Assembly (NCBI GenBank): GCA_020634575.1
Contig: JACKBM010000057.1
Location: 1 to 45,587, forward strand
DNA from: Ardenticatenales bacterium
GTDB taxonomy: Bacteria; Chloroflexota; Anaerolineae; Promineifilales; Promineifilaceae
Direction of reading: 5' to 3'
DNA length: 45,587 nucleotides
Numbering within the stretch: the stretch's first letter is position 1; each line of letters begins with the position of its first letter. Shown here in pieces: positions 1-7,778 of the stretch. The notes under the pieces are model-generated. The model had not been told where the DNA came from. It saw only the letters and a program-made list of their open reading frames with translations, and ran no database searches. Made by a program: the position numbers and the translations under genes.

Positions 1-56
1 CAGAATCGATCTGCATATGTTTTCCATAAAGCGATATTTAGAGAAAGGACACCGCG

Positions 57-1661
57 ATGCGTGCCAGTAGAGTAAAACCGTTTGCCATTATTTGTTGGGC
101 GGGCATCTTGATACTCGCCAGTTGCACACCAGACAATGCCAGTACACCGGTGCCCACAATAGATACAGAAGTCAGCCCCTCTCCGGCCGCTTCCATTTCA
201 CTTTCTCACACGCCAACACCGCGGCCAAGCGATGCCGCGTCGCTCGCAGAATTGATTACACCAACGGCCACGAACTCCCCAACGCCAAGCGAAACACCCA
301 CCCCATCACCAACCGTCACAAGCCGGCCCACGGTGACGCCTACCGCCACGCCCCCCATGCCGGCGGAGGAATTTCTGGCTATTCGCTACCCCCAAGTTGA
401 ATGGATGGAAGCATATCTGCGAAATCTACCGTTTGAGCAGTTTGGCAGGCTTGTGGCTGCTGACAGATATGCCTTTGACGTGTTTGGTTACGAAGGGTTT
501 AGTCCGGAGGCTGACCTGATTTATCAGGATGTCAATGGCGACGCGGATGCTGACCTGATTGTTGCTGACGAATTGTTAGTCGGCGTCTTTCTTTGGTCTG
601 GGAACAGCTATGCGCCTCCCTATCTGATAGCTTTCCCCAAACTGAAATATCAACCTGGCTCACATGTTGAGCTGGCAGATTGGACAAATGATGGCGTACC
701 GGAAATTCTGTTCGACTACCGGGGTGATACTGGTGGTACAGGCATTGTTTACACGAGTTGGACCCGCTACATCATCCGCTGCCTCGCTGATAGTTGTGAG
801 GTTGCCCTTGAACTGCCGCTTACCTACCTGACCGATGATTACAACGGGGGCGGCATGACGCTAATGAATTCAGCTGTCTCCCTTGACGCCAGCGTACCGG
901 GCCAAACGTTAATTGAGCAGGTATGGGAGGGTTTTTCTATCTATAACTTTGATTTCTCGCCAGGTTTCTACCCATATGCGCTGGCTGACAATCCCATTGA
1001 ATCCCTCAAAGTGCTTTCCACCACGCTTGATAGTTATCGTTGGAACGGACTGCAATTTCAGCCTCTAAACAGCGTCGTGCTCAGTAACGCTTATGTTGTG
1101 GACCAAGATGCTCAGCTAGAGGCCGCATATAACGGTGACGCGGCCTCGGTTCAATACCAGCACAATGGCCGAGGAGACGCCATGAATGATGTCTGCCAGC
1201 TTTATGTTAACGAAATGATGGTAGGGCTGCCTTTCGGCTGCAAAAGGAATTTTACCCAGGTCAGCTGGCAGAACCTGATCGGTGACGAGGAGCCAGAACT
1301 GGTGATCCGGGCCCTCTCGGGCAAGCTCCCCTATGATAACGATGGCAACCACATGGACGACATCCAGTGCATGCACCAGCGGCAGATTATCTACCAATGG
1401 GATGGCGAACAGGCCATTGAAATCGCCAACATCGCTGGTTGTGTGGTCCGTAGCAACCTGTTTGGCGTGGAATTGGTTGATTATGATGGTGATGGTCATC
1501 TGGAGATATTGGCGGCAAGCAGTTGGACTTCAAATGTAGATTGCGTGCCCACGTCACGGCTGCCCTGCTGGTATCATTTCGGCTATACCACGCAGGTCTA
1601 TCGTTGGGACGGGTTTGGCTTCACGTATGTGGCTGAGATTCCTAATAACACGTTGCCATAG
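57..1661 (+). CDS. Secreted lipoprotein with FG-GAP/VCBS-like repeats
   Basis: A 534-residue predicted lipoprotein. The N-terminus has basic residues, a hydrophobic stretch and a lipobox-like LASC with the acceptor Cys near residue 23. Residues about 28-100 form a Thr/Pro/Ser-rich stalk of the kind common on surface proteins of filamentous Chloroflexota. The rest contains several Asp/Gly-rich motifs such as DVNGDADADLI, DWTNDGVPEIL and DYDGDGHLEIL, which resemble calcium-binding FG-GAP/VCBS blades of beta-propeller proteins. No catalytic motif is visible, so a ligand-binding or structural surface role is inferred. The start follows a GAAAGGA Shine-Dalgarno. The methyltransferase gene begins 8 nt after the stop. 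The call as a surface lipoprotein is solid; the exact function is unknown. Confidence 0.8.
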   Translation: MRASRVKPFAIICWAGILILASCTPDNASTPVPTIDTEVSPSPAASISLSHTPTPRPSDAASLAELITPTATNSPTPSETPTPSPTVTSRPTVTPTATPPMPAEEFLAIRYPQVEWMEAYLRNLPFEQFGRLVAADRYAFDVFGYEGFSPEADLIYQDVNGDADADLIVADELLVGVFLWSGNSYAPPYLIAFPKLKYQPGSHVELADWTNDGVPEILFDYRGDTGGTGIVYTSWTRYIIRCLADSCEVALELPLTYLTDDYNGGGMTLMNSAVSLDASVPGQTLIEQVWEGFSIYNFDFSPGFYPYALADNPIESLKVLSTTLDSYRWNGLQFQPLNSVVLSNAYVVDQDAQLEAAYNGDAASVQYQHNGRGDAMNDVCQLYVNEMMVGLPFGCKRNFTQVSWQNLIGDEEPELVIRALSGKLPYDNDGNHMDDIQCMHQRQIIYQWDGEQAIEIANIAGCVVRSNLFGVELVDYDGDGHLEILAASSWTSNVDCVPTSRLPCWYHFGYTTQVYRWDGFGFTYVAEIPNNTLP

Positions 1662-1669
1662 ATGATCAA

Positions 1670-2488
1670 GTGAGGCAATCAGCTATGCCCTGGCAGAACG
1701 CGACCATGTACAACATCGACCCGCACATTGCTGAGCTTTATGACCAGAGCGAGACGTACCAGGATGACGTCGCGCTGATACGCCGGCTCATCGCCGGACG
1801 CGGTCCGCTGCGAATCCTGGAGCCGTTTTGTGGCACCGGCCGGATCCTCATCCCCCTCGCCCAGGACGGCCACGAACTCACCGGCCTGGATGCCGCCCAG
1901 GGCATGCTTAACCGCGCCCAGACCAAAATTGATACCCTTTCGCCAGAGGTCAGCGCCCGAATCACGTTGACCACAGCCGATATCGTCCATGACGCCTGGC
2001 CGCTAGGGTTCGACCTGGTCATTCTGGGCGGCAACTGTTTCTATGAATTAGCCACGCCCCAGGAACAGGCGGGCTGTATCGCCGCAGCTGCCGCCGCGCT
2101 GAAGCCGGGTGGTTTTGTTTACGTCGACAACAACCACATGGAAGGGCCGCTGGCCGCTTCCTGGCAGCAACCCGGTGTCCGTTCTGGCTTCCCCACAGGC
2201 ATCTGCCGTGACGGTACGCGGGTCGAAAGCACCACCGAGACCATCTGGTTTGACATTAACAAGCGGCTGGCCCGCTTTCGCCGCAGCACCCGCGTCACGC
2301 GGCCGGATGGCCGGCAGTTCGAGCGAACGTACGAGCAGCAAAAACATCCGGTCAGCCGCGACGAAGTGCTGGGCTGGTTGCGCCAATTCGGCTTCACGAT
2401 TGAGGCGCTCTACGGTGATCGCGCCGGCAATCCGTATGTGGCGAGCTCAGAACGGGCGATTTTCTGGGCCAGAAAAGGCAGCAGTTGA
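1670..2488 (+). CDS. Class I SAM-dependent methyltransferase
   Basis: A 272-residue predicted cytoplasmic methyltransferase. The SAM-binding glycine motif EPFCGTGR is at about residues 51-58, followed by an acidic strand end (LTGLDAA) and a motif like VILGGNCFYEL, as in the Rossmann-fold class I family. The substrate cannot be read from the sequence. The start given is a GTG 8 nt after the lipoprotein stop. In-frame ATG codons at 1685 and 1706 are alternatives, and the conserved part begins only near the latter. The short gap suggests co-transcription with the lipoprotein, but no functional link is obvious. Confidence 0.8.
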   Translation: MRQSAMPWQNATMYNIDPHIAELYDQSETYQDDVALIRRLIAGRGPLRILEPFCGTGRILIPLAQDGHELTGLDAAQGMLNRAQTKIDTLSPEVSARITLTTADIVHDAWPLGFDLVILGGNCFYELATPQEQAGCIAAAAAALKPGGFVYVDNNHMEGPLAASWQQPGVRSGFPTGICRDGTRVESTTETIWFDINKRLARFRRSTRVTRPDGRQFERTYEQQKHPVSRDEVLGWLRQFGFTIEALYGDRAGNPYVASSERAIFWARKGSS

Positions 2489-2576
2489 TGGTAGACTTAG
2501 GGCCTGGCGCGGCGCTGGCCACACAAGCGGTCAATCCGGCCCGGCCGCGCCCTGTCCTACGAGGTAATGTGCCCTT

Positions 2577-3464
2577 ATGAGCAACAACGGATTTCACGGC
2601 GTTTTTCCCTACCTGGTCTCACCCATCGCCCCGGATGGCGACGTCATGGCCGACGTGCTGACGCGGCTGTGCGACGACCTCATCGCAGCCGGCGTCCACG
2701 GTCTCTCGCCGCTGGGCTCCACGGGCGAGTTTGCCTATCTCAATGACGCTCAGAAACGACGGGTGGTTGAAGTTGTCCTCGCCGCAGCCCGCGGGCGAGT
2801 GCCGGTGGTACCCGGCGTCGCCGCCACGACGATTACGGCGGCAGTGGGCCAGGCGCAAACCTATGCCGCGCTGGGCGCGGACGGCATTCTGGCGGTCCTG
2901 GAGAGCTATTTCCCCCTATCTGAAGATGGCATCTACAACTATTTCGCGGCCATCGCGGCGGCGGTTGATCTGCCGGTGGTGCTTTATACCAACCCCAACT
3001 TCCAGCGCACCGACCTCAGCCTGAACGTCATCGATCGGCTGAGCCACGTGCCTAATATTCGTTACCTGAAGGATGCGTCGAGCAACACCGGCCGGTTGCT
3101 CTCCATCATGAACCGGGTTGAGGGCCGGATGGAACTATTCGCCGCTTCAGCCCACATCCCGACCTGCGTGATGCTCCTGGGCGGCGCCGGCTGGATGGCC
3201 GGGCCGGCGTGCGTGGCGCCTAAACAAAGTGTGGCTCTGTACGATTTATGCCGCGCCGGCAACTGGGAACAGGCCATGGCCGCCCAACGCGATCTGTGGC
3301 AGCTCAACCAGGTGTTTGCCAAATACAGTCTGGCCGCCTGCATTAAAGGTGGGCTGGAGTTGCAGGGTTACCCGGTTGGCGAACCGCTTGCCCCGCAAAG
3401 CCCGCTTTCTGCCGAAGGCCAGGCCGAAGTCAGACAGGTTCTGGAGCTGATCGGCGCCCTCTGA
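2577..3464 (+). CDS. DapA/NanA-family Schiff-base aldolase
   Basis: A 295-residue TIM-barrel protein of the dihydrodipicolinate synthase/N-acetylneuraminate lyase family, of normal length. The GSTGE loop is at residues 47-51, the catalytic Tyr at Y137 (LYTNP) and the Schiff-base Lys at K165 (YLKDAS). Compared with true dihydrodipicolinate synthase, the segment after the Tyr is about two residues longer before the Arg-Thr pair, and there are no neighbouring lysine-biosynthesis genes. The reaction is therefore best left as a pyruvate- or oxo-acid-type lyase/aldolase of unknown substrate. The tRNA-binding-domain gene starts 14 nt downstream. Confidence 0.85.
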   Translation: MSNNGFHGVFPYLVSPIAPDGDVMADVLTRLCDDLIAAGVHGLSPLGSTGEFAYLNDAQKRRVVEVVLAAARGRVPVVPGVAATTITAAVGQAQTYAALGADGILAVLESYFPLSEDGIYNYFAAIAAAVDLPVVLYTNPNFQRTDLSLNVIDRLSHVPNIRYLKDASSNTGRLLSIMNRVEGRMELFAASAHIPTCVMLLGGAGWMAGPACVAPKQSVALYDLCRAGNWEQAMAAQRDLWQLNQVFAKYSLAACIKGGLELQGYPVGEPLAPQSPLSAEGQAEVRQVLELIGAL

Positions 3465-3478
3465 GCGAGGAAAATATC

Positions 3479-3832
3479 ATGAAACCAGCCCCCATCAAAG
3501 AGACCATCACCTTCGCCGACTTCGAAAAGCTTGACATCCGCGTCGGCACCATCCTCACCGTCAGCGAGGTCGCCAACTCGGACAAGCTGCTGAAGCTAAC
3601 CGTCGATTTTGGCGACCATACCCGCAGCATCCTGGCTGGCATGAAAGGCGAGCGAGACAATCCCCAGGAGATCGAGGGTCAGCAGGCGCTTTTTGTGGTC
3701 AACCTGGCGCCGCGCAAAATGGCCGGCGAGCTGTCCGAGGGAATGCTCTTTGACATCGGCTACGCGGATGGCATTGTGCCCTGCCTGGCCCTGGCGGAAC
3801 GGCCGGTGCCCAATGGCACGCGGGCGGGTTAA
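3479..3832 (+). CDS. tRNA-binding domain protein (CsaA / MetRS C-terminal type)
   Basis: A 117-residue stand-alone OB-fold protein matching the EMAP-II/Trbp111/CsaA tRNA-binding family over its whole length. Characteristic blocks are FEKLDIRVGTI near residue 15, VANSDKLLKLTVDFG near 32 and NLAPRKMAGELSEGML near 76. The NLAPRK block is closer to the appended domain of methionyl-tRNA synthetases than to typical CsaA. Possible roles in the family are structured-RNA binding, or chaperone activity for CsaA. It sits between the aldolase and the GNAT gene with gaps of 14 and 12 nt, so these three are probably one transcript. Confidence 0.85.
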   Translation: MKPAPIKETITFADFEKLDIRVGTILTVSEVANSDKLLKLTVDFGDHTRSILAGMKGERDNPQEIEGQQALFVVNLAPRKMAGELSEGMLFDIGYADGIVPCLALAERPVPNGTRAG

Positions 3833-3844
3833 GGCTAACCAGCC

Positions 3845-4309
3845 ATGCTACAAATTCGTGACGCCAATCTGGAAGATTTTGCCGCCCTCATGCAGCTCTA
3901 CCAGGAGCTGCACCCGGCCGATCCCTCCTTCAACGAAAACAGCGCGCGGGAGGTCTTCCAACAGATCCTGGCCACCAGCGGCCTGCACATCTTTCTCCTG
4001 GTCAATACAACCGGGGAGTTAATCGCCAGCTGCTACCTGAACGTGATCCCGAATCTGACCCGCGGGGCCAGACCCTACGCCATTATCGAAAATGTGATTA
4101 CGGCGGAAGCCAAACGGGGCCAGGGTCACGGTAAAGCGATCATGGCCCACGCCCTGGCGCAGGCCTGGCAGGCCGGCTGTTACAAAGTAATGCTCCAGAC
4201 AGGCTCCCGAAAGCCGGCCACCCATGCCTTTTATCAGGCCTGCGGCTTTTCGGGCACGGACAAACATGGCTACGTGGCCTGGCAACCCGGTTACAAATCA
4301 GCAACCTGA
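3845..4309 (+). CDS. GNAT-family N-acetyltransferase
   Basis: A 154-residue GNAT acyltransferase of normal single-domain length. Motif A, the acetyl-CoA pyrophosphate loop, is seen in VITAEAKRGQGHGKAIM (about residues 83-99), and a C-terminal motif-B-like segment FYQACGF follows. The substrate is unknown; the family includes acetyltransferases for antibiotics, amino acids and protein N-termini. The start lies 12 nt after the tRNA-binding-domain gene. The stop codon falls inside the first of two similar short dyads that flank the next gene. Confidence 0.85.
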   Translation: MLQIRDANLEDFAALMQLYQELHPADPSFNENSAREVFQQILATSGLHIFLLVNTTGELIASCYLNVIPNLTRGARPYAIIENVITAEAKRGQGHGKAIMAHALAQAWQAGCYKVMLQTGSRKPATHAFYQACGFSGTDKHGYVAWQPGYKSAT

Positions 4310-4323
4310 CAGCAGGTGTCAGG
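4305..4323. repeat. Dyad CCTGACA-N5-TGTCAGG, copy 1
   Basis: Perfect 7-bp arms CCTGACA and TGTCAGG are separated by GCAGG. The element overlaps the GNAT stop codon. A close copy occurs at 4669-4686, on the other side of the DUF1905 gene. There is no U-tract, so it is not a classic terminator. It may be a dispersed repeat or a protein-binding site. Confidence 0.5.
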
Positions 4324-4356
4324 AAGATGCGCCATGCTTGGGGGCGGTGAATAAGC

Positions 4357-4641
4357 ATGCAGGTTGAGTTTAGCGGTCACATCTTCCAATGGCGGGGACC
4401 CGCCCCATACTACTTCGTTTCCGTCCCTCAGGAACAGAGCGAGGCGCTGAAAGGGATTTCCCGGGCCGTCACCTACGGCTGGGGCATGATCCCGGTCACC
4501 GTCCAAATCGGTGACACAGTTTGGAAAACCTCCCTGTGGCCCAAAGATGGCCGTTACCTGGTGCCGTTGAAAGATAAGGTCCGCCGAGCCGAGCAGTTGG
4601 CCGATGGCGATATGGTCACCATTCAGCTCGAAGCGCGCTAA
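4357..4641 (+). CDS. DUF1905 family protein
   Basis: A 94-residue protein that matches the DUF1905 pattern from end to end: an opening strand FSGHIFQWRG, the YYFVSVPQEQSEAL segment, WKTSLWPKDGRYLVPLKDKVR, and a closing GDMVTIQLE. It is a small all-beta domain of unknown biochemical role, sometimes found fused to YdeI-like proteins; here it stands alone. There is a purine-rich but unconvincing ribosome-binding site upstream (GGGGGCGGTG). It is separated by 47 nt from the GNAT gene and 113 nt from uvrA and is flanked on both sides by a similar dyad. Confidence 0.8.
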   Translation: MQVEFSGHIFQWRGPAPYYFVSVPQEQSEALKGISRAVTYGWGMIPVTVQIGDTVWKTSLWPKDGRYLVPLKDKVRRAEQLADGDMVTIQLEAR

Positions 4642-4668
4642 CCCAATTCCCCAAACATCTGTGCTAAT

Positions 4669-4686
4669 CCTGACAGGGGGTGTCAG
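4669..4686. repeat. Dyad CCTGACA-N5-TGTCAG, copy 2
   Basis: Second copy of the element seen at 4305-4323, with spacer GGGGG. The arms are CTGACA and TGTCAG, and similarity continues loosely downstream (a GCG about 4 nt on). It lies in the DUF1905-uvrA intergenic region, where a uvrA promoter could also be. Confidence 0.45.
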
Positions 4687-4754
4687 AAACGCGTGGTATG
4701 TTGACCAGGTGTCTGAATTACTGTCCCTTTTATGCCCACCCTTGATCAGCAACT

Positions 4755-7652
4755 ATGTTTTCCAACGCAACCAAAAACAAACCTGGTGCTGAGGCTCTAC
4801 CAACCGGTCTCACCGAAATCGTCATCCGTGGCGCCCGCCAGCATAATCTCAAAAACATCGACATCGTCATACCCAAAAATAAATTGGTGGTGATCACCGG
4901 CGTCAGCGGCAGCGGCAAATCGTCGCTGGCCCTGGACACCCTTTACGCCGAAGGGCAACGCCGCTACGTTGAAAGCCTCTCGGCCTACGCCCGCCAATTC
5001 CTGGGCCAGATGGAAAAACCCAAGGTCGATCAGATCATCGGCCTCAGCCCGGCCATCGCCATTGAGCAGAAGACGGTCAGCCGCAACCCCCGCTCCACCG
5101 TCGGCACGGTCACGGAGGTGCTGGATTATCTGCGCGTCCTCTATGCCCGCGTCGGTACGCCCCATTGCCCGGCATGTGGCCGCGAGGTCCGGCCGCAGAG
5201 CGCCGCCCAGATCACGGAACAGCTGGCGGCGCTGGCCCCCGGTACCCGCTTCCAGCTCCTGGCCCCCGTCGCTCGCAACCGCAAGGGCACCCACGCGGCT
5301 CTGCTCAAGGGGGCACGGGGTGACGGCTTCAGCCGGGCCCGCATTGACGGCGAAATGGTCACCCTGAACGGCAAAATCCCGGCCCTCGACAAAAAGAAAA
5401 AACACAACATCGAACTGGTCATCGACCGGCTCGTCGCCCCGACCGCTGTTGATCTCGACTACCGTCGCCGTCTGGCCGACTCAGTTGAGACCAGCCTGCG
5501 CGCCAGCCAGGGTATGCTGCTGGTCGACATCCAGTCTGAATCAAGCGCCGAAGAGCTTCTGCTCAGCGAACACCATAGCTGCCCCCACTGCGACATCAGC
5601 TTCCCCGAACTCTCACCCGCCCTGTTCAGCTTCAATTCGCCCCTCGGCATGTGCCCCACCTGCAACGGCCTCGGCGTCCAGCTCCAGGTTGACCCGGACC
5701 GGATCATCAGCCGGCCGGATCTCTCCCTGTTGGATGGCGCCTCACCCTGGTACGGCGAAGTACGCAAGAAAAATGAAAGCCAGTGGACCGTCAACAACCT
5801 GTCCACCATCGCCGCGCACTACCACGCCGATCTGGAAACGCCGTGGCAGGAGCTGCCGGAACCGTTCCGCAAAGCGATCCTCTGGGGCTCTGATGGTGAG
5901 AAGCTCCATTTCACTTACGAAGGGCAGAATGCCGACTGGCGCGGCGAATCCCGCCGGGAAGTGATGGGTATTGTTTACCATGTGGACCGGCTCTTCCGCC
6001 AGACCCGGTCCGAGGGCCGCAAGCGTTTTTACATGCAATTTATGAGCCAGCTGCCCTGCCCCACCTGCCAGGGCGAACGGCTCCGCCCCGAGGCCCGCTT
6101 CGTCACCGTTGGCGGCTACCGGCTGCCGGAGGCGATCCAGCTCAGCATCGCCGAAGTGGCTGAATGGGTCGACGGTCTGACAGCCGGATTCGACGTTGAA
6201 CAGCGTGAAATTGCCGCCGAGTTGGTCGGCGAAATCCGCGAACGGCTCCAGTTTATGCTCAACGTCGGTCTCCATTACCTGACGCTGGACCGGCCTGCGC
6301 CCACCTTGAGCGGCGGCGAATCCCAGCGTATCCGCCTGGCCAGCCAGCTCGGCTGCGGCCTGACCGGCGTCCTCTACGTCCTGGACGAACCCTCCATCGG
6401 CCTGCACATGCGCGACCAACAGCGGCTGCTCAACACGCTCACACAGCTACGCGATATGGGCAACACGGTTGTGGTCATCGAACACGATGAGGAGACAATG
6501 CGGACGGCAGACTGGCTGATTGATCTGGGTCCCGGCGCCGGCGTCCTGGGCGGCGAACTGCTCTCGGCCGGCACGCCAGCGGAGGTGATGGCTGATAACG
6601 CCTCGCTAACCGGCCGGTACCTCAGCGGCGACCTCCGGGTGAGCGGCCCGGACGGGGCTGGGCGGCGTGAACCGGCCGGTTGGCTCAGCCTCCACGGCGC
6701 TCGTTTGCACAACCTGAAAGATTTGACTGTCCAGTTCCCGCTGGGCGTCTTCTGCACCGTCACTGGCGTCAGCGGCAGCGGCAAAAGCAGCCTGGTCACC
6801 CAGACACTCTACCCGCTGCTGGCCCGCGAGCTGCACCGCGCCCAGAGCGCCCCCGGCCCCCACGACCGGCTGGACGGGCTGGCCCAGCTGGACAAGGTGA
6901 TCCACATCACCCAGGACCCAATCGGCCGCACGCCTCGTTCCAACCCGGCCACCTACATCAAGGTGTTTGACGAAATCCGCGCCATCTTTGCCAGCCTGCC
7001 CGAGGCCAAAGCGCGTGGCTACCGGGCTGGCCGCTTCAGCTTCAACAACAAGAGCGGCCAATGCGCCGGCTGTCGTGGCCACGGCCAGAAGCAGGTCGAG
7101 ATGCATTTCCTGCCCGCTGTCTGGGTGACCTGCCAGGAGTGCGGCGGCGCCCGCTACAACCGGCAAACGCTGGAGATTGCCTACAAAGGTTACACCATCA
7201 GCGACGTACTCAACCTGGATGTGCAGGAGGCGCTGGACCTCTTTGCCGCCCATCCCAAGGTGAACCGGATGCTGCAAACACTCCACGACGTTGGCCTGGA
7301 TTATCTGAAGCTGGGCCAAAGCGCCCTGACGTTGAGCGGCGGCGAAGCGCAGCGGGTCAAGCTGGCCAAGGAGCTCAGCCGCATCGACACCGGCCGGACC
7401 CTCTACATCCTCGACGAGCCCACCACCGGCCTGCACTTTGCCGACATCCAGCGACTGCTGGACGTGTTGCACCGGCTGGTTGACGCCGGCAACAGCGTCC
7501 TGGTCATCGAGCATAACCTGGATGTGATCCGCACAGCGGATTGGCTGATTGATTTGGGTCCGGAAGGTGGCGACGGCGGTGGCTACCTGGTAGCGGCGGG
7601 AACGCCGGAAATGGTCGCGGCGAGCGGCGGCGAGACCGGCCGCTGGCTGTAG
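4755..7652 (+). CDS. uvrA: Excinuclease ABC subunit A (UvrA)
   Basis: A 965-residue DNA damage-recognition ATPase of nucleotide excision repair; it acts in the cytoplasm as a dimer with UvrB. It has two ABC modules. Walker A motifs GVSGSGKS lie at residues 49-56 and again near 670. ABC signatures LSGGESQR and LSGGEAQR and Walker B LDEP are present in both halves. Zinc modules are visible (CPHC...CPTC near residue 276, and CAGC...CQEC in the second half), as is the UvrB-contact segment VEMHFLP. The length is normal. The second zinc module starts FSFNNKSGQCAGCRGHG, somewhat unlike the usual FSFN-KGGRCE form, so this may be a lineage variant. No uvrB or uvrC is nearby. The start lacks a clear Shine-Dalgarno. 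Confidence 0.95.
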   Translation: MFSNATKNKPGAEALPTGLTEIVIRGARQHNLKNIDIVIPKNKLVVITGVSGSGKSSLALDTLYAEGQRRYVESLSAYARQFLGQMEKPKVDQIIGLSPAIAIEQKTVSRNPRSTVGTVTEVLDYLRVLYARVGTPHCPACGREVRPQSAAQITEQLAALAPGTRFQLLAPVARNRKGTHAALLKGARGDGFSRARIDGEMVTLNGKIPALDKKKKHNIELVIDRLVAPTAVDLDYRRRLADSVETSLRASQGMLLVDIQSESSAEELLLSEHHSCPHCDISFPELSPALFSFNSPLGMCPTCNGLGVQLQVDPDRIISRPDLSLLDGASPWYGEVRKKNESQWTVNNLSTIAAHYHADLETPWQELPEPFRKAILWGSDGEKLHFTYEGQNADWRGESRREVMGIVYHVDRLFRQTRSEGRKRFYMQFMSQLPCPTCQGERLRPEARFVTVGGYRLPEAIQLSIAEVAEWVDGLTAGFDVEQREIAAELVGEIRERLQFMLNVGLHYLTLDRPAPTLSGGESQRIRLASQLGCGLTGVLYVLDEPSIGLHMRDQQRLLNTLTQLRDMGNTVVVIEHDEETMRTADWLIDLGPGAGVLGGELLSAGTPAEVMADNASLTGRYLSGDLRVSGPDGAGRREPAGWLSLHGARLHNLKDLTVQFPLGVFCTVTGVSGSGKSSLVTQTLYPLLARELHRAQSAPGPHDRLDGLAQLDKVIHITQDPIGRTPRSNPATYIKVFDEIRAIFASLPEAKARGYRAGRFSFNNKSGQCAGCRGHGQKQVEMHFLPAVWVTCQECGGARYNRQTLEIAYKGYTISDVLNLDVQEALDLFAAHPKVNRMLQTLHDVGLDYLKLGQSALTLSGGEAQRVKLAKELSRIDTGRTLYILDEPTTGLHFADIQRLLDVLHRLVDAGNSVLVIEHNLDVIRTADWLIDLGPEGGDGGGYLVAAGTPEMVAASGGETGRWL

Positions 7653-7690
7653 AAAAAAGAAAGCGGTCCCGCCGCTGAGGGACCGCTTTC
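7653..7690 (-). terminator. Intrinsic terminator for the minus-strand kinase gene
   Basis: Perfect 12-bp stem: GAAAGCGGTCCC (7659-7670) pairs with GGGACCGCTTTC (7679-7690) around an 8-nt loop. On the minus strand the stem is followed by six T (complement of A at 7653-7658), so it should stop transcription from the kinase gene ending at 7779. On the plus strand the hairpin follows uvrA but lacks a U-tract. Confidence 0.85.
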
Positions 7691-7778
7691 TAATAACTCC
7701 GATGTCTTAGACGTGAGGGATGTCGGGAGCTGTGTTTATTGTAGCAGGCGGCCAGATAGGACCCATAGGCCTTTGGTA

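Noticed and set aside
6606..7514. 302-codon minus-strand open frame inside uvrA
   Set aside because: uvrA motifs are complete on the plus strand; the antisense frame shows no family features.
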